64,000 bases of DNA from an uncultured SAR116 cluster alpha proteobacterium (lineage in GTDB: Bacteria > Pseudomonadota > Alphaproteobacteria > Puniceispirillales > Puniceispirillaceae), in contig CACNSW010000004.1 in the NCBI GenBank assembly GCA_902623185.1, forward strand, positions 18,904 through 82,903. Reading direction: 5' to 3'. The translations under genes and the position numbers were made by a program. This document shows positions 38,234-45,622 of the stretch, piece by piece (positions within the stretch are counted from its first letter, which is position 1; each line of letters opens with the position of its first letter). The notes under the pieces are model-generated. The model made no database searches. It was not told the DNA's origin and was given only the letters and a program-made list of their open reading frames with translations.

Positions 38234-38308
38234 TGGAGCGGGTGAAGGGATTCGAACCCTCGACCCCAACCTTAGCAAGGTTGTGCTCTACCACTGAGCT
38301 ACACCCGC
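38234..38308 (-). tRNA. tRNA with glycine-type body and GCT (serine-codon) anticodon
   Basis: A complete 75-nt cloverleaf including encoded CCA: acceptor GCGGGTG/CACCCGC with discriminator T73, D-stem GCTC/GAGC, anticodon stem CAACC/GGTTG, five-base variable loop and T-arm GAGGG-TTCGAAT-CCCTT. The body matches tRNA-Gly(GCC) almost throughout. The anticodon loop is TTGCTAA, giving anticodon GCT (plus-strand bases 38274-38276), which reads the serine codons AGC and AGU; plus-strand A38274 instead of G makes the difference. True tRNA-Ser has a long variable arm, absent here. A gene finder may label it Ser(GCT). Confidence 0.9.
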
Positions 38309-38314
38309 TTGTTG

Positions 38315-38350
38315 TCCAAAAAAGCTGATCTTATCAAATATATAAGATCA
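38315..38350 (-). terminator. Probable terminator of the aminotransferase operon, next to the tRNA
   Basis: On the minus strand a perfect 9-bp stem (TGATCTTAT / ATAAGATCA, 38342-38350 and 38326-38334, seven-base loop) is followed within two bases by a run of six T. It lies 139 bases past the aminotransferase stop and only about 18 bases before the tRNA 5' end. The stem is AT-rich, so its strength is uncertain. Confidence 0.6.
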
Positions 38351-38489
38351 ACATACTCCGTTGGTATAGTCCAATGGCCCATACCATGCAAGAGCCAAAT
38401 AAGATTGTGTTGTCAGGTTTGCAATGAATTTGGTGCATCATGCTAGCCTTGGTTTGAAATAGAATTAATTTTGTGGATTTGTTAAGTTT

Positions 38490-39623
38490 TTATCGTTTTT
38501 CTAGCGACTTTTTGAGTCCATCTATAACCAGATGCTGAGTTTCTTCATCTAGGTATGGGTGCATAGGAAGCGATATAACATTTCTGCTTAATTTTTCTGT
38601 GATCTCTAATTTTCCCCGAGCAATCGGGAAACTTTGGTATGGTGGTTGTTGATGCATAGGCACAGGGTAGTAAATTGCAGTAGGGATACCCAGTCCCTGC
38701 ATTGTCATGCAGACCTCATCGCGATCGACGTTAGACGGCAGTTTTATGGTGTACTGTGCCCAGCTTGATGTGGCGCCAAGAGCAATTTGCGGAGTTTCGA
38801 CTATATTACCAATTAAATCATGATATCGGTCAGCGACCTGTTGGCGCAATGCTAGCTCTTCGTCAAAAATGTCTAATTTGGCATCCAGCACCACGGCTTG
38901 AATGGTGTCAAGTCTTCCAGTCATGCCAATACGAACATTTTGATATTTGTCTTTACCCATGCCGTGAATTCGGCAGGATCGAATTATATCGGCAATGTTA
39001 TCATCGTCGGTAAAAACAGCGCCACCATCACCATAGCAACCAAGTGGCTTTGCTGGGAAAAAGCTTGTGCAAGTTACATGTGCCAGAGAGCCAACTTTTT
39101 GGCGGTTCAAACTCGCGCCAAAACTCTGCGCAGCATCATCGATTAGCCACAGATTGTTCATCATAGCATATTTCATCAGTGCCTCGAGATTGGCAGGTTG
39201 GCCAAACAGGCCAACGCTGATAACGCCGACAACCTCCACATTAGCGCTTCTAGCCGCTTCGCGTGCATCGTCAAGCTGTGTGTGGTCAATATTGAAAGTT
39301 GACGGATCTACATCAGCAAAAACCGGGATAGCTCCCATAACAGGCATCACCTCAGCGCTCGCAGCAAAAGTGAAGGAAGGCACAATGACACCCTGCCCTG
39401 GTTTTAAGTCTAAGCCCCGCAAGGCCAATAGTAGCGCATCTGTTCCTGAGGAACAGGAAATATTATGCTTTGCTCCCGACCATTCGGCAAGCCGGGTCTC
39501 TAGCGCCGGGATTTCTGGACCCATGATATATGAGCCATGATCCAGAACAGCTGCAAGGCCCGCGTCAATCTTGCCGCGGACGCGGGCTTGTTGTGATTTC
39601 AGATCAATGAAGGGAATGCTCAT
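38490..39623 (-). CDS. DegT/DnrJ/EryC1-family sugar aminotransferase
   Basis: PLP-dependent transaminase acting on a nucleotide-linked keto-sugar. The PLP lysine is in SFFPAKPLGCYGDGG (K192); SCSSGTDALLLAL binds the cofactor phosphate and WLIDDAAQSFGA holds the ring-stacking aspartate. It is closest in style to WbpE-type 3-amino-sugar enzymes, and the gene 22 bases upstream encodes a Gfo/Idh oxidoreductase that would make the keto-sugar, as in the WbpB/WbpE pair. The exact sugar is inferred, not shown. 377 residues. Confidence 0.9.
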   Translation of the reverse strand: MSIPFIDLKSQQARVRGKIDAGLAAVLDHGSYIMGPEIPALETRLAEWSGAKHNISCSSGTDALLLALRGLDLKPGQGVIVPSFTFAASAEVMPVMGAIPVFADVDPSTFNIDHTQLDDAREAARSANVEVVGVISVGLFGQPANLEALMKYAMMNNLWLIDDAAQSFGASLNRQKVGSLAHVTCTSFFPAKPLGCYGDGGAVFTDDDNIADIIRSCRIHGMGKDKYQNVRIGMTGRLDTIQAVVLDAKLDIFDEELALRQQVADRYHDLIGNIVETPQIALGATSSWAQYTIKLPSNVDRDEVCMTMQGLGIPTAIYYPVPMHQQPPYQSFPIARGKLEITEKLSRNVISLPMHPYLDEETQHLVIDGLKKSLEKR

Positions 39624-39645
39624 TAAATCAATCCTGTTTTAGGCG

Positions 39646-40623
39646 TTATGAAGTTTCGTTTACGCTCATATCGAGCAAGGCTGCCTGCATGGTTTCTAAG
39701 GTGCGTTGTACGGCTAAAGCCTCATCGATATTGCTGGGAACTGGCTTACCGGTTAGGCAGATGTCAACAAAAGCGCGCATCTCCTCCTTCAGTGGTTCAG
39801 CTTCGGCGACTGGAAGAGCTACTGGGCTGGCGCGCTCGATGATGAAACTTTCATTGTCAGGGCGGATATGATCTTGAAATAACACCAACTTTTCTGGCCA
39901 TGCCTTTGTGTCATCAAAAACAAGTGATCCTGCCGTACCGCTGACTGTGAGTCGGTGTTCCTTGTAGGGAGAAATCCAGCAGGTCTGCATGCTTGCAGAT
40001 ACGCCCCCAGTAAAACCAAGTACCGTCGCGAGCGTATCAACTATGCCGGGCGTTACATGGCTGGCACCGGCACAGCTTACTTTTATTGGCTCTAAGCCGG
40101 TGAGCGCCAAGATGAGTGAGAGATCATGAGGACAGAGATCGAATAATACGGACTCGGTGTTTCGAATACGCCCCATGGCCAGCCTGTTAGCCTGAATATG
40201 CCGCAACGTACCTATTGCGCCAGCATTAACCTGCGCTTGTAGTTCGATGAACGCCGCGTGATAGCGGATCAGATGACCAACCATTACTTGGCGGCTGTTT
40301 ACGTTGGCTGCAGCGGCGATCTTCTGTGCACCGGTTAGATCTAGCGCTAGCGGCTTTTCAACATAGACGTGTTTGCCGGAATTTAAAATGCGAATTGCAA
40401 GATCGACGTGGCTTGGCGCTGAGCTTGCTATCACGATGCCATCAATACCACCCTCTTCGAGCAGCGTGGTAATCGGTTTGGCGGAAACATCAAATTGTGT
40501 GGCAAATTCTTTGGCGGTTGCCTCCGATTTGTCCGCAACGGCAGCTAACGCCTTGAGCTGCGCTAAATTACGCGCCAGATTGCGGCCCCACATGCCGCAG
40601 CCAATTAATCCTACATTCGCCAT
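39646..40623 (-). CDS. Gfo/Idh/MocA-family sugar oxidoreductase
   Basis: NAD(P)-dependent dehydrogenase, 325 residues. The Rossmann loop VGLIGCGMWGRNLARN starts the protein; the motif VYVEKPLALD (catalytic Lys in EKP) is near residue 93; the C-terminal alpha/beta domain is intact. It is the first gene of a pair with the DegT-type aminotransferase, which suggests formation of a 3-amino sugar on a UDP-sugar for surface glycan. A partner acetyltransferase is not in the window. Confidence 0.9.
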   Translation of the reverse strand: MANVGLIGCGMWGRNLARNLAQLKALAAVADKSEATAKEFATQFDVSAKPITTLLEEGGIDGIVIASSAPSHVDLAIRILNSGKHVYVEKPLALDLTGAQKIAAAANVNSRQVMVGHLIRYHAAFIELQAQVNAGAIGTLRHIQANRLAMGRIRNTESVLFDLCPHDLSLILALTGLEPIKVSCAGASHVTPGIVDTLATVLGFTGGVSASMQTCWISPYKEHRLTVSGTAGSLVFDDTKAWPEKLVLFQDHIRPDNESFIIERASPVALPVAEAEPLKEEMRAFVDICLTGKPVPSNIDEALAVQRTLETMQAALLDMSVNETS

Positions 40624-40769
40624 TTGAACCCAATTTTTTGGATGTTAGAAGGGGTTTACGGCGACACCAAATTCCCGTCAATAGTTGCATTTTGTAACAT
40701 TCTGTTGAAGATGGGAATCGACTTTGAAGAGCACAACTTTTTGCATCCGTTATAATCAAGGGAACAAAA

Positions 40770-41288
40770 ATGGACGCCTCATCCACTTTCAAAGACAGTT
40801 TGCCGACGACACCTGAGTCGCTGATCGGGCAACTCAAGCTCCTCAATGTTGCCTTCACCACACATCACCACCCGCCATTGCGCACCGTTGAAGATTCGAA
40901 GGGATATCGAGACAATATGCCTGGCACGCATGTCAAAAACCTCTACCTGCGAGACAAAAAGAAACATAATTATTTGATTGTTGCGGAGGAGGATCGCACG
41001 ATCGATCTTAAATCGTTGCATACAATCATAGGCTCTGATCGGTTGTCCTTTGGTAGCGTAGAGCGGCTTTTTGAGGTGCTTGGCGTGCGTCCTGGCGCGG
41101 TTAGCCCTTTCACCCTAGTTAATGATCCAGAACATCGGGTTTGTCTATGCATAGATATCAAGTTGATGAAGGCCAAAAGACTATATTTTCATCCACTAGT
41201 GAATGACATCACTATAGGGTTGACCCCCGACGGTCTGTCACGGTTCCTTGAGGATACAGGGCATCGGCCGCAGCTGATCAATTTTTGA
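40770..41288 (+). CDS. ProXp-type prolyl-tRNA deacylase (YbaK/PrdX family)
   Basis: Free-standing editing protein that removes misacylated amino acid, usually alanine, from tRNA-Pro. The family pattern HHPPLRTVEDSKG, MPGTHVKNLYLRDKKK, YLIVAEEDRTIDLKSL and the late FHPLVNDITIGL is complete in 172 residues. AAGGGA lies six bases before ATG 40770. It implies that the organism's ProRS lacks its own full editing domain, which is usual for alphaproteobacteria. Upstream is the divergent Gfo/Idh gene. Confidence 0.93.
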   Translation: MDASSTFKDSLPTTPESLIGQLKLLNVAFTTHHHPPLRTVEDSKGYRDNMPGTHVKNLYLRDKKKHNYLIVAEEDRTIDLKSLHTIIGSDRLSFGSVERLFEVLGVRPGAVSPFTLVNDPEHRVCLCIDIKLMKAKRLYFHPLVNDITIGLTPDGLSRFLEDTGHRPQLINF

Positions 41289-41454
41289 GCAATGCCCAAC
41301 GACCCTTTGTTGTCTGGCAGCCCTTGTTTCCCTTAACTGGACACCTAAATTGAAGAGAAGGTCCTGGCGAGGAAGCTTGCACTCCAGTCTCTGGAGGATT
41401 GAATTAAGAGAGTGGGCTATTTGTATTCGCTGACATACAGAATTTGAGGGGAAA

Positions 41455-42354
41455 ATGGAACAATTACTCTCGGGTGCAAAAGCTACGCCCATTGATGTAA
41501 ACGTTAACAATTTTATGGCTGAGGTGATTGAAGGCTCTTCCACCATGCCGGTAATCGTCCAATTCTGGGCACCATGGTGTAATCCGTGCAAACAGCTTGC
41601 CCCTACTCTTGAAAAGGTTGTTTCCAACAAGGCGGGCAAGGTAAAACTCGTTCGCATCAATATAGATGAAAATCAGCAGATTGCGCAACAGATGCGGGTT
41701 CAGTCAGTTCCCACAGTTTATGGATTTGTAGACGGTCAGCCAGTCGATGGGTTTTCAGGGGCGCAGCCCGAGTCCGCTGTGAGCCAATTTGTTGAAAAGT
41801 TGGCATCGATGGGTGGAGCAGGTGCTGATTTGGCTGAATCGCTTAGTGCTGGTGAATCAGCTTTAGTGACGCAGGACTTCGACACCGCTATGGGACATTT
41901 CCAAAAGGTCATGAGTGTCGAGCCAGAATCGGTTCCTGCACTTGCGGGTGTTGTCAGATGCCTCACAGGACTGGGTGATTTAGCTGGTGCACGTGAGATT
42001 ATTGATCAATTAAATGATGAATTTCGTGATCATGACGCGATGCAGGTGGCAATCGCCGCTCTTGACCTTATCGAAAAAGCTTCGGTGTCTGCTAGCGAAA
42101 TTGATTCTGCAAGGGCAGCTGTAGAGGCCGATGGGAATGATCTTGAAGCAAGGCAGAAACTGGCAATGGCACTCTATGCTACTGGCAAGCACGCGGAAGC
42201 CATGGACCAATTACTTGTATCTATCCAGACTGACCGTAGTTGGAACGATGAGGGTGCTCGCAAACAGCTGTTGGAATTTTTCACGTCTTTGGGGTCGGCC
42301 AACCCTGATGTGATTAAGGCGCGTCGCAGGCTATCAACGGTCCTGTTTGCTTGA
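41455..42354 (+). CDS. CnoX/YbbN-like thioredoxin-TPR protein
   Basis: 299 residues: thioredoxin fold (about 10-115) with active site WCNPCK and the cis-proline loop QSVPTVYGF, followed by a TPR-like helical domain. This is the architecture of CnoX (YbbN), a chaperedoxin that protects substrates from oxidation and works with chaperonins. E. coli CnoX has a non-redox site (SxxC), whereas this one has two cysteines and may reduce disulfides, as other bacterial CnoX proteins do. A GAGGGG ribosome-binding site is directly upstream. First gene of a four-gene run. Confidence 0.9.
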   Translation: MEQLLSGAKATPIDVNVNNFMAEVIEGSSTMPVIVQFWAPWCNPCKQLAPTLEKVVSNKAGKVKLVRINIDENQQIAQQMRVQSVPTVYGFVDGQPVDGFSGAQPESAVSQFVEKLASMGGAGADLAESLSAGESALVTQDFDTAMGHFQKVMSVEPESVPALAGVVRCLTGLGDLAGAREIIDQLNDEFRDHDAMQVAIAALDLIEKASVSASEIDSARAAVEADGNDLEARQKLAMALYATGKHAEAMDQLLVSIQTDRSWNDEGARKQLLEFFTSLGSANPDVIKARRRLSTVLFA

Positions 42355-42393
42355 GGCGCGGTATGGGTTACCCGACAAAAATGAGGCTTTTAC

Positions 42394-43038
42394 ATGAATC
42401 CATTGACATTTAAACTTAGCGATCTTCCGTCTACCTTACCACTGTTTCCTTTGCCAAGCGCTCTTTTGTTGCCGGGATCACAGCTACCGCTTAATATATT
42501 TGAGCCACGGTATCTGGCGATGATTGAAGATACTCTGCAAACGCCCGAACGGATGGTGGGCATGGTACAGCCGCTTAATGAAGATGGCACTCTGTTCGAT
42601 GTCGGCTGTGCCGGTCGGATTAGCTATTTTCAGGAAAGTGGAGATGGGCGTTACATGATCGCTCTGACAGGTATCTGCCGTTTCGTACTACAAGCTGAGC
42701 AATTGACTGATCGTGGGTATCGTTGCGCGACAGTCGGGTGGAACAACTTTGCTGATGACCTGAAATCATCGGACGATGGGATTGCCGATCGGGATAAGTT
42801 GTTGGATGTAATGAAACAATATTTCGGGGTTATGGGCTTTGAGGCAGACTGGGGACAGATTGAACAATCCGGTAATGAACAGATTATGAATACGCTGGCT
42901 GCTGTTTGTCCATTTGACGTTGCAGAAAAGCAAGCTTTATTGGAGGCACAGGGATTAGCCAAGCGGGCCGATTTGCTTATTGCAATCATGGAAATGGCAC
43001 TTCACAAAGAGGATAGTGGTAATGACGCAAGACATTGA
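42394..43038 (+). CDS. Lon N-terminal-domain protein (LON substrate-binding family)
   Basis: A 214-residue stand-alone Lon-N domain: [30 protein letters not shown] is the typical start (given here as the LPLFPLP and FEPRYLAM segments) and [11 protein letters not shown] follows. No ATPase or protease domain. Such proteins are widespread and often lie beside a Trm112-like gene, as here; some act as ubiquitin-ligase-like or protease adaptors in other organisms, but the bacterial role is unknown. Overlaps the next gene by 17 bases. Confidence 0.9.
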   Translation: MNPLTFKLSDLPSTLPLFPLPSALLLPGSQLPLNIFEPRYLAMIEDTLQTPERMVGMVQPLNEDGTLFDVGCAGRISYFQESGDGRYMIALTGICRFVLQAEQLTDRGYRCATVGWNNFADDLKSSDDGIADRDKLLDVMKQYFGVMGFEADWGQIEQSGNEQIMNTLAAVCPFDVAEKQALLEAQGLAKRADLLIAIMEMALHKEDSGNDARH

Positions 43039-43252
43039 TAGCAGTGATAGTTCAGATGAATCGGTCGATAGCCGTCTGCTCGCTGTGCTCGTCTGTCCGA
43101 TCACTAAAGGGCCACTCGAATATGACAAGCGAAACAATGAATTGATCAGTCGTCAGCTTGGCAAAGCCTTTCCCATTCGCGCTGGTGTTCCAATTATGCT
43201 AGTTGATGAAGCACGCGATCTTGCCATAGAAGAAGGTCTGTCAGGTGGATGA
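43022..43252 (+). CDS. Trm112-like zinc-ribbon-type protein (UPF0434)
   Basis: A 76-residue protein of the Trm112/YcaR family: [38 protein letters not shown] and DEAR at the end. Only one of the cysteines of eukaryotic Trm112 is kept, as in most bacterial members. Function in bacteria is not established; an activator role for methyltransferases is inferred from the eukaryotic homologue. ATG 43022 was chosen because the conserved part starts about 17 residues later; the stop lies inside the next gene's start region. Confidence 0.9.
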   Translation: MTQDIDSSDSSDESVDSRLLAVLVCPITKGPLEYDKRNNELISRQLGKAFPIRAGVPIMLVDEARDLAIEEGLSGG

Positions 43253-43625
43253 TCAAGCATCTAGGATCACTAGCCAGCGCTGGCCAACTGAAATCCGGCT
43301 GAGCAGTGATAAACGCTGCCTTCATGTCAGCTTTGATGATGGAGCTACGACATCAATAACGGCCGAGCTGTTGCGGGTTGAATCACCCTCTGCAGAAGTC
43401 CAGGGTCATGGTGATGGTCAGAAAAAAACACCGGCTGGCAAGCAGAACGTGACCATTAGCCGTATTGATCCAGTAGGCAATTACGCTATTCGTATTGTGT
43501 TTAACGATGGCCACGACACAGGTCTGTTTAGCTGGGATATTTTAAGCGATTATGGCAAGCGCCATGACAGTTTGATGGCTGATTACAAGAAGCGTCTTTC
43601 CGAAATGGGTGAAAGCCGTGGTTGA
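43245..43625 (+). CDS. DUF971 (GBBH-like N-terminal domain) protein
   Basis: 126 residues with the DUF971 pattern: [38 protein letters not shown] and [19 protein letters not shown]. The domain is shared with the N-terminus of gamma-butyrobetaine hydroxylase and with Fe-S assembly-linked proteins; a role here is not known. GTG 43245 overlaps the Trm112-like stop by eight bases. The gene ends four bases before the convergent UbiH-like gene. Confidence 0.88.
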   Translation: MDDQASRITSQRWPTEIRLSSDKRCLHVSFDDGATTSITAELLRVESPSAEVQGHGDGQKKTPAGKQNVTISRIDPVGNYAIRIVFNDGHDTGLFSWDILSDYGKRHDSLMADYKKRLSEMGESRG

Positions 43626-43629
43626 GACC

Positions 43630-44877
43630 CTACTCCCAACTCATACCCCTGCCCTGATTGGGCATTTTACCCTCGAATAGGTTGGCTTGAGTAAGTTTGC
43701 CGCCGCGGGCAATTGATAAAAAAATTGATTTGGCTGGTGATTGGTCAAGTAAATTCATCCCCAACTCTGCAATTTTGGTAATATTGGATGGCATTGCGCT
43801 GAAAAGAAAGTTTAACCCCGTTGTCGCAAAACTCATGGCTCCAACTTCAAGCCGCCGTTTCTGCCGATAGTTCGTGAGGACAGAAACATGGCTTGCTGTC
43901 AGACCCCGTGCACCGGTGTCACAAAGGATATCAAGTAGCACGGCGGCATCGCCGAGTGCTAGATTATATCCTTGACCAGCAAGTGGATGAATGGCATGCG
44001 CAGCGTCACCGGCTAGGACTAGATTTTTGCTGGTTGGGTTAGCGATAAAGGATGGCTGTAATGGCCAGACGAGGCGGTCGGACTGTAGGAATAGAGATCC
44101 CAACTCATCTCCAAATGCCTCAGTGCAGACATGGTTGAATTCCTTAACACCACAAGTCTGATACTTTAGCGCCTGCTGTGCTGGTAGGGTCCAAACCAGT
44201 GACATCATATTGTCTTCCATTGGCATCAAGGCGATTGGACCAGAGTTCAGGAAACGCTGAAACGCCACATTTCTGTGGGGGCGTTCAGCGGCGACCAGGG
44301 CAACTACTGCTGTTTGTGTGTGGGGCAATATATGTTGTTTGATACCGGCAGATTTACGGAGCATGCTGCCACGACCATCGCACCCTACTACAAGGTCACA
44401 GAACACCTCGTCTATCTTTCCTCTGTCATCAGCAATTGTTAGTCTTGCTCGATTATTGCTAGAGATAAAGTCGATAACTTTCCAGTCAGTCAGGAGTTCG
44501 ACATCAGCATATTGTATTTGGTGTTCGAGCGCTACCAACAGAGTTGCATTTTTAACCACAAAAGCCATTGGTTCATCCTGGCCATGCCATTCGAGGTTGA
44601 AAGCTTTTCTGCGACGCGCCTTAATTTGAGTTGATGCTTCGCTATTAGCAACTTTGAGCGTCTCGATCGGTGTTGGTGTGTCAGCAAGCTGCTGCCAGAC
44701 GCCCAGCGTCTCCAGCATCCGTTTGCCGGCGGCGTTGATCGTCGTCGTTCGGATTGTTTCACCACTACCATCACCTTGTTGACATTGGAAATGCTTTAAC
44801 TGATAGGGGCCATGGGATAGGGTGAGGGCCGTCATCAAGCCTGCGAGGCCACCTCCAACTACTAGGATCTCTGACAT
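43630..44877 (-). CDS. UbiH/UbiF/COQ6-family FAD-dependent hydroxylase
   Basis: Flavin monooxygenase probably hydroxylating the ring of a ubiquinone precursor. The FAD loop ILVVGGGLAGLMTAL begins the 415-residue protein; the second FAD/NADPH motif DLVVGCDGRGSMLRK and the C-terminal GDAAHAIHPLAGQGYNLAL are typical. Which ring position is hydroxylated cannot be told. The start overlaps the gmhB stop by one base (TAATG). An unrelated phenol hydroxylase of the same fold is possible but less likely. Confidence 0.9.
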   Translation of the reverse strand: MSEILVVGGGLAGLMTALTLSHGPYQLKHFQCQQGDGSGETIRTTTINAAGKRMLETLGVWQQLADTPTPIETLKVANSEASTQIKARRRKAFNLEWHGQDEPMAFVVKNATLLVALEHQIQYADVELLTDWKVIDFISSNNRARLTIADDRGKIDEVFCDLVVGCDGRGSMLRKSAGIKQHILPHTQTAVVALVAAERPHRNVAFQRFLNSGPIALMPMEDNMMSLVWTLPAQQALKYQTCGVKEFNHVCTEAFGDELGSLFLQSDRLVWPLQPSFIANPTSKNLVLAGDAAHAIHPLAGQGYNLALGDAAVLLDILCDTGARGLTASHVSVLTNYRQKRRLEVGAMSFATTGLNFLFSAMPSNITKIAELGMNLLDQSPAKSIFLSIARGGKLTQANLFEGKMPNQGRGMSWE

Positions 44878-45413
44878 TAGTAAAGCTCTACAGGCAAGTG
44901 GGGAAAATGTTTATCAAGGACAAATTTGGCGAGCTCATGCAAGTCTGATCCATCAAATAGATACGCATGGCAGCCGGCCGCTTCACCGGCGGCGACGTCG
45001 CTGATGCGGTCGCCGATCATCACAGACGTGGCCAGATTGAGTGACCATTTCTCGGCCAGATCAGTAATCATTTGGTGTCCGGGTTTACGGTAAGGGCAGG
45101 GTGTCAGGAGGTTTCTGGAAATAGCCATGGGATGGTGGGGGCAGAATGCAACGTCCTTTATTTTACCTCCTTGCGCTGCCGCTTCAGCAATTAAATAATC
45201 GTTGAATCGGTGCATGTCACTTTCCGTAAAAAAACCGCGACCAATGCCTCCCTGATTAGTAACAATAAATACATCCAGTCCGGCGTTGGAAAATAGCCTT
45301 AATGCTTCAGGAGCTCCCCTCACCCAGCGGAAATCAGAAATTTTGTGCGTGTACTGCACATCGATATTCAATGTGTCGTCCCGATCAAGAAATATTGCCG
45401 GCTGTTTATTCAT
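44877..45413 (-). CDS. gmhB: D-glycero-D-manno-heptose 1,7-bisphosphate phosphatase (GmhB-like, HAD-IIIA)
   Basis: HAD phosphatase removing the C7 phosphate in heptose synthesis. The nucleophile motif is IFLDRDDTLN, motif II VTNQGGIGRG, then CPHHP and CPYRKPG, and motif IV MIGDRISDVAAGEAAG. In zinc-type GmhB the third element reads C-x-C-R; here the second Cys is Tyr, so the zinc site is incomplete. 178 residues. It would follow gmhA at 30372 in the pathway; the kinase and nucleotidyltransferase are not in the window. Histidinol-phosphatase activity is the alternative for this fold. Confidence 0.87.
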   Translation of the reverse strand: MNKQPAIFLDRDDTLNIDVQYTHKISDFRWVRGAPEALRLFSNAGLDVFIVTNQGGIGRGFFTESDMHRFNDYLIAEAAAQGGKIKDVAFCPHHPMAISRNLLTPCPYRKPGHQMITDLAEKWSLNLATSVMIGDRISDVAAGEAAGCHAYLFDGSDLHELAKFVLDKHFPHLPVELY

Positions 45414-45523
45414 GTTGTCTCTCTGCTAAATAGCTAAGGTAGCTGTAGATAGCCAAGTTGATTTCCAATCCAATCACTCAAAGATTTCATTTTCTTAGTT
45501 GCATTGCTCCAATCCTACAGATG

Positions 45524-45541
45524 CTGTAACACTAGTTACAG
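45524..45541. promoter_or_regulatory. Operator-like palindrome between gmhB and the dapC-like gene
   Basis: CTGTAAC-ACTA-GTTACAG is a perfect 7-bp dyad with a four-base centre, placed midway in the 209-base divergent intergenic region, 82 bases before the aminotransferase start. Its form fits a dimeric repressor or activator. I cannot assign a regulator. Confidence 0.5.
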
Positions 45542-45622
45542 TCATTTTCTTGCCGTATAAGTAAATTATTCGACCATTTTTGTATATTTTTATTATCTGC
45601 ACCACGCACGGGGTTTAACTCA

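Noticed and set aside
32324..38308. Mobile-element hallmarks (integrase, att repeat, IS ends) around the first AT-rich block
   Set aside because: I looked for a copy of the tRNA 3' end near 32.3-32.7 kb and for transposase or integrase motifs and found none.
38234..38308. Calling the tRNA an ordinary tRNA-Ser(GCU)
   Set aside because: It lacks the long variable arm of all bacterial serine tRNAs and has glycine-type acceptor and discriminator bases.
41390..41410. CTCCAG-TCT-CTGGAG stem before the thioredoxin-TPR gene as a terminator
   Set aside because: The stem is only 6 bp and no T-run follows on either strand.
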